Shown here one piece after another: positions 7,472 through 8,236 of a stretch of DNA of 8,236 bases. This DNA is from Myxococcales bacterium. GTDB taxonomy: Bacteria; Myxococcota_A; Polyangia; Polyangiales; Houyiibacteriaceae. Below the pieces are notes generated by a model. It was not told the origin of the DNA. It did no database searches and saw only the letters and a program-made list of their open reading frames with translations. The stretch is taken from NCBI GenBank assembly GCA_030622585.1, contig JAUXFZ010000083.1, forward strand, positions 1-8,236. The letters run 5' to 3'. How positions within the stretch are numbered: the first letter of the stretch is position 1; the number at the start of each line of letters is the position of its first letter. Both the position numbers and the translations under genes were made by a program.

Positions 7472-7920
7472 AGTCCGAGCTCCGCGAGTCGTCTGGCGAT
7501 CCCCAAACGGCGCTCCTCGTCGCTTAGAACGTCGTTGCGAAGCTCCTCGAAACCCTCTTTCGCCCAGAGTTCGATATAGCTGCCCATCCCAGCCCAAAGC
7601 GCGTCGCGCTTCAGGCGCGCGTGCTTGCGGAGCGTCGCCGGAATCAGAAGCCGCCCGACCTTGTCCACCTCACATTCGACAGCGCCGGAAACATAGATGC
7701 GCTTCAGAGTCACCACATCCGCATCGAACTGTGGAAGCTCGGCCAGGCGCTTCTCGAACGCAAGCCACTCGGCCATCGGATAGGCGACGAGACAGGTGTC
7801 CAACCCGGTCGTCAGCACCAGCTTCGAATCGCCCTGCGCCGTCATCACTTCACGGAAGCGAGACGGCACCGAGGTGCGGCCCTTGGCATCGATGCTGTGC
7901 TCGTAGCGTCCTCGGAACAA
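7468..7920 (-). CDS. mraZ: MraZ, dcw operon transcriptional regulator
   Basis: First gene of the cluster. The product is 150 residues, within the usual 140-150 range, and has the two-fold MraZ/AbrB-like repeat. The first half starts MFRGRYEHSIDAKGR with the DxxxR motif at D11-R15 followed by SVPSRFRE. The second carries VECEVDKVGR with D86-R90 followed by LLIPATLRKHA. MraZ forms a ring-shaped oligomer that binds tandem operator boxes near its own promoter and controls the dcw genes; three such boxes lie at 7963-7988. The start codon is TTG: it gives the conserved MFRG N-terminus, no ATG or GTG fits in frame just upstream, and GAGAGGG at 7932-7926 provides a Shine-Dalgarno with a 5-base spacer. 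The stop overlaps the rsmH start (ATGA). Identity is very secure; repression versus activation here is not shown by the sequence. Confidence 0.95.
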   Translation of the reverse strand: MFRGRYEHSIDAKGRTSVPSRFREVMTAQGDSKLVLTTGLDTCLVAYPMAEWLAFEKRLAELPQFDADVVTLKRIYVSGAVECEVDKVGRLLIPATLRKHARLKRDALWAGMGSYIELWAKEGFEELRNDVLSDEERRLGIARRLAELGL

Positions 7921-7925
7921 TCTAA

Positions 7926-7932
7926 CCCTCTC
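7926..7932 (-). promoter_or_regulatory. Ribosome-binding site of mraZ (sets a TTG start)
   Basis: On the minus strand the bases are GAGAGGG, followed by the spacer TTAGA and then TTG. The 5-base spacing is good, and no ATG or GTG lies nearby in frame, so this site fixes the TTG as the mraZ start. This agrees with the family's conserved MFRG beginning. Confidence 0.7.
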
Positions 7933-7962
7933 GTCCTAACTGCCGCCTAGTTGACGCCGGGT

Positions 7963-7988
7963 TGGCACTTGATCCCACAAGTTCCCAC
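7963..7988 (-). promoter_or_regulatory. Probable MraZ operator: three boxes at 10-base spacing
   Basis: On the minus strand GTGGGA (7988-7983) and GTGGGA (7978-7973) are followed by the degenerate GTGCCA (7968-7963). Box starts are exactly 10 bases apart, i.e. TGGGA-N5-TGGGA-N5-TGCCA. In E. coli MraZ is known to bind TGGGN direct repeats separated by 5 bases upstream of mraZ, so sequence, spacing, orientation and position all agree. The boxes lie about 43-68 bases before the mraZ start codon and just downstream of the predicted transcription start, a placement suited to autoregulation. Binding is inferred. Confidence 0.8.
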
Positions 7989-7997
7989 CAGGGCTGG

Positions 7998-8027
7998 AAA
8001 CTAAGGCCCGAGCTTGTCTGATGTCAA
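7998..8027 (-). promoter_or_regulatory. Predicted sigma70-type promoter of the dcw cluster
   Basis: The minus strand shows a perfect -35 hexamer TTGACA (8027-8022). After 18 bases comes TAGTTT (8003-7998), which keeps the three best-conserved -10 positions (T1, A2, T6). A 17-base spacer would give the poorer TTAGTT. The expected start point is near 7990, immediately before the MraZ boxes, leaving a leader of about 70 bases. An A/T-rich patch lies further upstream at about 8050-8070. The -35 is strong and the -10 weak, as might suit a promoter modulated by a bound regulator. No other promoter in the window is equally convincing. Confidence 0.6.
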
Positions 8028-8193
8028 CTTCTTTCTGCAGTCCAAGTGATAGAATTCAAAAGGTTTTTTGCCCTCACGCAGAACACCCCCAGAGCGCGGA
8101 TCGGGCGTGGGAGCTCCACACCCTATCCACAGCAACGCTCGGCCGCCCTCGCCCCTTCCTCCCAGACAACGCAAGCCCATTTCCCCCCAACCT
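8028..8193. other. Intergenic region upstream of the dcw promoter
   Basis: I see no convincing gene here on either strand. The part nearest the promoter (about 8050-8070) is A/T rich, with GAATTC at 8052-8057 and a run of six T at 8064-8069. Further out (about 8146-8197) the plus strand is strongly pyrimidine rich, giving a series of G-tracts on the minus strand. One DnaA-box-like 9-mer, CTATCCACA (one mismatch), lies at 8123-8131. No hairpin plus T-run convincing as a terminator was found. Confidence 0.5.
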
Positions 8194-8236
8194 TCCCAGG
8201 GACGAAATCCGCCTTCATCCCAGGGACGAAATCCGC
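8194..8236. repeat. Direct repeat, two copies of 19 bases at a 24-base period, cut by window end
   Basis: The 19-mer TCCCAGGGACGAAATCCGC occurs perfectly at 8194-8212 and 8218-8236, separated by CTTCA. The second copy ends exactly at the window edge, so the true copy number and the full unit length are unknown. Within and around the unit is an imperfect palindrome: TTCATCCC-A-GGGACGAA at 8214-8230, with one mismatched pair, and TCCCAGGGA itself is a perfect 4-base-arm inverted repeat. It could be the edge of a short tandem array, a dispersed intergenic repeat family, or the end of a repetitive gene; the window cannot decide. Confidence 0.75.

Noticed and set aside
7472..7597. Upstream extension of rsmH by 42 codons
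   Set aside because: The extension overlaps mraZ in another frame and has no RsmH-like sequence. The start at 7471 gives the conserved N-terminus and the ATGA coupling.
8123..8131. DnaA-box-like CTATCCACA (one mismatch to TTATCCACA)
   Set aside because: It is a single near-match without a cluster, A/T-rich unwinding element or neighbouring dnaA/dnaN genes. It is not evidence for an origin.
8021..8236. Open plus-strand reading frame of 72 codons from an ATG at 8021 to the window end
   Set aside because: There is no ribosome-binding site, the ATG overlaps the -35 box of the dcw promoter, and the early codons are A/T-ending, unlike the real genes here. It stays open partly because the 24-base repeat is a multiple of three. 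Sequence beyond the edge could reopen the question.
8001..8236. Open minus-strand frame entering from the right edge and ending near the -10 region
   Set aside because: It runs through the repeat, the G-tracts and the promoter without recognisable protein features, and would make the dcw promoter part of a gene. Chance openness in a short G+C-rich stretch is the simpler reading.
8194..8236. CRISPR array
   Set aside because: The gap between repeat copies is only 5 bases, far too short for a spacer, and no cas gene is present.

Overview
The window carries the front half of a division and cell wall (dcw) gene cluster, read entirely on the minus strand. In transcription order (right to left) it runs mraZ, rsmH, ftsL, ftsI, murE, murF, mraY and the first 59 codons of murD, which leaves through the left edge. 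This is the canonical bacterial dcw order. Gene assignments rest on conserved motifs read directly from the translations and on synteny. By eye the DNA is clearly G+C rich (above 60%).

The organism looks like a G+C-rich bacterium with meso-diaminopimelate peptidoglycan, because MurE carries the DNPR signature. FtsI ends in a PASTA domain, which is common in Gram-positives and also found in Myxococcota and other former Deltaproteobacteria. With the G+C content and the style of MraY and RsmH, I lean towards a myxobacterium-like or related 'delta' lineage. This is an inference, and no taxonomic marker is present.

Layout: positions 8194-8236 hold two perfect copies of a 19-base repeat at a 24-base period, cut by the window end. 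Positions 8028-8193 are non-coding as far as I can tell, with a G-tract-rich stretch and an A/T-rich patch. A sigma70-like promoter (TTGACA near 8022-8027) is followed at once by three 10-base-spaced boxes (7963-7988) matching the known MraZ operator, which suggests autoregulation of the cluster. From 7920 to the left edge there is no intergenic space: consecutive genes overlap by 1-11 bases (often ATGA or GTGA) or are 2 bases apart, so one mRNA with translational coupling is likely.

The genes act together. MraZ regulates the operon and RsmH methylates 16S rRNA. FtsL and FtsI belong to the septal synthesis machinery. MurD, MurE and MurF add D-Glu, meso-DAP and D-Ala-D-Ala to UDP-MurNAc-L-Ala. 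MraY loads the finished UDP-MurNAc-pentapeptide onto undecaprenyl phosphate to make lipid I.

I found no mobile element, CRISPR array, RNA gene or obviously novel system. The most unusual items are the edge repeat, the complete promoter/operator arrangement, and the PASTA-bearing FtsI with a charged linker and basic tail.
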